From the NCBI RefSeq assembly GCF_016804325.1, contig NZ_CP043628.1, positions 1 to 64,000 on the forward strand: DNA of 64,000 bases, written 5' to 3'. Below, piece after piece: positions 61,531 through 64,000 of this stretch (the stretch's first letter is position 1; each line of letters begins with the position of its first letter). Under the pieces are notes generated by a model that worked only from the letters and a program-made list of their open reading frames with translations, was not told where the DNA came from and made no database searches. This DNA comes from Methylobacterium aquaticum (GTDB lineage: Bacteria; Pseudomonadota; Alphaproteobacteria; Rhizobiales; Beijerinckiaceae). The translations under genes and the position numbers were made by a program.

Positions 61531-62892
61531 ATGCGCATTCTCCTGATCGCGGTCCTCGTGGCCACCGGCGTCTTCGTAGGGGCAGCCGTTCCCGCCGTGT
61601 CCGGCTTCATTCAAGGCATTCTTGCCTCAGCTGGCCTCGCTCCATCCAGGCTCTCCGCGTCGGTCGCTGCCCCGACTGCGTCGACGACGTTCCCCTCGGC
61701 TGGACCGACGCAAGGCAGCGGTGACGGCCATAACCACGGCAAGCCTGAGACGAAGGGTGACGGCCACGCCCACGGCGAGCACGCCCATTCCGAGGCCGAG
61801 GGCGAAGAGGGTCACATCAAGATGACCACCGAGCAGATCGAGAACCAGGACATCAAGGTAGCCAAGGTCGAAGGCGGAGCGATCTCCCGGCACATCCTCG
61901 TGCCCGGCACGATCACGCCCGATACCGATCGGATCGCCCGCGTCCCGGCCCGGGTCGTCGGTACTGTGGCCGAGATGCGCAAGCGCCTCGGCGATGTCGT
62001 GCAGAAGGGGGAGGTCGTCGCGATCCTCGACAGTCGCGAAGTGGCAGACGCCAAGAGCGAATATCTCACCGCATCGGTCAAGGCTGACCTGGAGAAGACC
62101 AACTTCGATCGCCAAGCTGCGCTCTGGGACAAGCGCATCTCGGCCGAGTCCGCCTACCTCAACGCCAAGGCTGTGTATGCCGAGGCGGCGCTGCGGCAGG
62201 ACCTCGCTCGCCAGAAGCTGTCGGCGCTCGGGCTCAATGCGGCGGAAGTCGCTAAGCTCGCCAAGCAGGACGAGACGACCCCGAACACGTCCACCTTGCG
62301 TCAGTACGAACTACGCGCGCCGTTGAGCGGGCGGGTCGTCGAGCGCAAGGTTGACGTCGGCACCACGGTGGGTGGCCAAGGTGATCCCTCCGACCTCTAC
62401 ACCGTGGCCGATCTTTCGACCGTCTGGATCGAACTTTCAGTGTCGACCTCCGACCTCGCCAAGGTCCGGGAAGGCGCGTCCGTCACCGTGACGCCGGGCA
62501 GAGAGGGCGGTGAGCGTAAGGAGCAGGGCAAGGTCATTTTCGTCAGTCCCCTTCTCAACGCCGAGACTCGCTCGGCTCGCGTCATCGTCGCACTACCGAA
62601 CAGGGATATGGGCTGGCGGCCCGGCACCTATGTCAATGCCGAGCTCGAGGTGTCGCGGGACAAGGTGCCCGTTCGCGTACCCAAGTCGGCGCTGCAGACG
62701 ATTGAGGGCAGACGCGTCGTCTTCGTGCGCACGGACGAGGGTTTCGAGAAGCGCGAAGTCGAACTCGGCCGGTCCGACGATGATGCGGTGGAGGTCGCCT
62801 CCGGGCTGAAGCCGGGCGAGGAGATCGCGATCGCTAACTCCTTCCTCCTCAAGGCTGAGCTCGGCAAGAGCGAAGCCGATCACGATCATTGA
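61531..62892 (+). CDS. czcB: CzcB-type periplasmic adaptor of an RND pump
   Basis: A 453-aa membrane-fusion protein with an N-terminal anchor and a His-rich linker (DGHNHGKPETKGDGHAHGEH). The adaptor body has ILVPGTITPDTDR, GDVVQKGEVVAILDSREVAD, a coiled-coil hairpin, TLRQYELRAPLSGRVVERKV and the beta-barrel WIELSVSTSDLAKVREG. It ends SEADHDH. Eleven bases before czcA. No CzcC outer-membrane gene precedes it. Confidence 0.92.
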   Translation: MRILLIAVLVATGVFVGAAVPAVSGFIQGILASAGLAPSRLSASVAAPTASTTFPSAGPTQGSGDGHNHGKPETKGDGHAHGEHAHSEAEGEEGHIKMTTEQIENQDIKVAKVEGGAISRHILVPGTITPDTDRIARVPARVVGTVAEMRKRLGDVVQKGEVVAILDSREVADAKSEYLTASVKADLEKTNFDRQAALWDKRISAESAYLNAKAVYAEAALRQDLARQKLSALGLNAAEVAKLAKQDETTPNTSTLRQYELRAPLSGRVVERKVDVGTTVGGQGDPSDLYTVADLSTVWIELSVSTSDLAKVREGASVTVTPGREGGERKEQGKVIFVSPLLNAETRSARVIVALPNRDMGWRPGTYVNAELEVSRDKVPVRVPKSALQTIEGRRVVFVRTDEGFEKREVELGRSDDDAVEVASGLKPGEEIAIANSFLLKAELGKSEADHDH

Positions 62893-62903
62893 GGAGAATG
62901 GAC

Positions 62904-64000
62904 ATGATCAGCCGCATCCTCGACTTCTCGGTCCACCAGCGCTGGCTCGTCCTGCTCATGTCATTGCTCGCCGCCGGCTTTGGCGGCTACGCGGTGACGA
63001 AGCTGCCCATCGATGCGGTGCCGGACATCACCAACAATCAGGTCCAGATCAACACGGTCGCGCCCTCGCTCTCGCCGGTCGACATCGAGAAGCAGGTTAC
63101 CTACCCAGTCGAGACCGCATTGGCCGGCATCAAGGGGCTCGAGTACACCCGCTCGCTCTCACGCAACGGCTTCTCCCAGGTGACAGCCGTCTTCGCCGAA
63201 AAGCTCGACATCTACTTCGCTCGCCAGCAGGTAGCCGAGCGGCTTGCGCAGGTGAAGCAGGATCTGCCGCCCGGGGCGGAACCCAGCATGGGCCCGATCT
63301 CGACCGGGCTCGGCGAGATCTACATGTGGACGGTCCATTATGCCAAGCCCGTCGAGCGTAAGATCTCGGAAGCCGGCAGGCCCGGCTGGCAGCCGGACGG
63401 CAGCTATCTGACGCCGGAGGGGCAGCGGCTGCGCACCGCGCTGGAGCAGACTGCCTACCTGCGTACCGTTCAGGACTGGATCATCCGGCCCCAGATCAAG
63501 ACAGTGCCCGGGGTTGCCGGCATCGATGGCATCGGCGGCTTCGAGAAACAGTACCACGTCCAGCCCGACCCGACGAGGCTCGCTGCCCTCGACTTATCCT
63601 TCAGTGATGTCGCGCGGGCACTTGAGACCAATAACGCCAACCAGGGCGCCCGCTACCTGGAGGACAATGGCGAGGGCTACGTCGTGCGCGCCGCCGGCCG
63701 CCTCGAGAGCATGGAGGAAATCGCGGAGGTTGTGGTTGCGACGCGAGGCGGCGTGCCGATCCGGATCCGCGACATCGCCGAAGTGCGTATCGGGCGCGAC
63801 CTGCGCACGGGCTCTGGCAGCGAGAACGGGCAGGAGGTCGTTGTCGGCACTGCCCTGATGCTGATCGGCGAGAACAGCCGTACTGTCGCAGCCGCGGTCG
63901 ACGCCCGGATGAACCAGATCCGCCAGTCGCTGCCTCCCGGAGTCGAGGTTCAGACGGTGCTCGACCGCACTCGCCTCGTCGAGGCGACCGTAAAGACGGT
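62904..64000 (+). CDS. czcA: CzcA-type HME-RND pump, 3' end beyond the window
   Basis: The first 365 residues of an RND metal/proton antiporter. Start at 62904 with GAGGAG seven bases upstream. MISRILDFSVHQRWLVLLMS is the first helix, then KLPIDAVPDITNNQVQINT, the HME signature of Zn/Co/Cd pumps, QVTYPVETALAGIKGLEYTR and the porter-domain region. It has an extra loop (VERKISEAGRPGWQPDG) common in CzcA proteins. The gene is open to the last base of the window. Confidence 0.92.
   Translation, partial: MISRILDFSVHQRWLVLLMSLLAAGFGGYAVTKLPIDAVPDITNNQVQINTVAPSLSPVDIEKQVTYPVETALAGIKGLEYTRSLSRNGFSQVTAVFAEKLDIYFARQQVAERLAQVKQDLPPGAEPSMGPISTGLGEIYMWTVHYAKPVERKISEAGRPGWQPDGSYLTPEGQRLRTALEQTAYLRTVQDWIIRPQIKTVPGVAGIDGIGGFEKQYHVQPDPTRLAALDLSFSDVARALETNNANQGARYLEDNGEGYVVRAAGRLESMEEIAEVVVATRGGVPIRIRDIAEVRIGRDLRTGSGSENGQEVVVGTALMLIGENSRTVAAAVDARMNQIRQSLPPGVEVQTVLDRTRLVEATVKT

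Overview
The window looks like part of a large plasmid of a Methylobacterium/Methylorubrum-type alphaproteobacterium. It is very GC-rich, carries a repA/repB partition module of the repABC type with many copies of a parS-like palindrome, and its accessory genes (UmuDC, MerR-family metal switches, HME-RND pumps, DUF305 and DUF4396 proteins, a glutaredoxin-MauE fusion) are typical of plasmids in that group. The taxonomic call is inference from gene content; no rRNA or tRNA gene was seen.

Layout. 0.2-2.0 kb: umuD-umuC on the minus strand, each broken by one missing base in a G/C run. 2.2-5.3 kb: repA, a short coupled ORF and repB, with eight perfect GTTGGCCGCGGCCAAC palindromes; those inside repB are spaced 93 bp and are read in frame as KLAAAN repeats. 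5.3-9.3 kb: two nuclease-like genes, small unknown genes and three copies of a 105-bp repeat. 9.5-11.1 kb: a copper-sensing unit (cueR, CueR box, glutaredoxin-MauE fusion, a tiny Cys-rich ORF). 11.7-22 kb: mercury resistance, interrupted upstream by an IS5-family element (merT-merP-merF-merA-merB-hisI and two small membrane proteins; a second hisI; a Vgb-like propeller protein; merR; a MerA-like reductase). 22.2-28 kb: a metal operon led by a MerR-HMA fusion regulator, with a P1B ATPase whose CPC motif is YPC, a MerP-like protein, a CcdA-like protein, an HMA protein and an MFS permease. 28-31 kb: gene fragments, a MITE-like element and an IS1182-family element. 31.1-33.0 kb: vapBC, then a Cre-like tyrosine recombinase with a perfect 13-8-13 lox-like site directly upstream. 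33-35.3 kb: AT-rich, gene-poor. 35.3-53 kb: copper/silver efflux: truncated ABC permease, DUF4396, CopA-type ATPase, DUF305 protein, and two paralogous RND modules (cusA, cusB, small periplasmic and Cys-rich proteins), the first behind a CueR box. 53.2-58 kb: Zn/Cd-type P1B ATPase, divergent MerR regulator and a two-component system behind a second copy of the same operator. 58-64 kb: AT-rich spacer, a duplicated and decayed histidine kinase 3' end, His-rich secreted proteins, and a CzcB-CzcA pump running off the window.

The genes together form a multi-metal (Hg, Cu/Ag, Zn/Cd/Co) resistance island on a replicon with its own partition, dimer-resolution and toxin-antitoxin functions. No outer-membrane factor for the three RND pumps and no repC were found in the window.

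A caution: six separate genes are disrupted in the same way, by one base missing from a G/C homopolymer. That pattern points to consensus errors rather than true pseudogenes, and those genes should be treated as probably intact.
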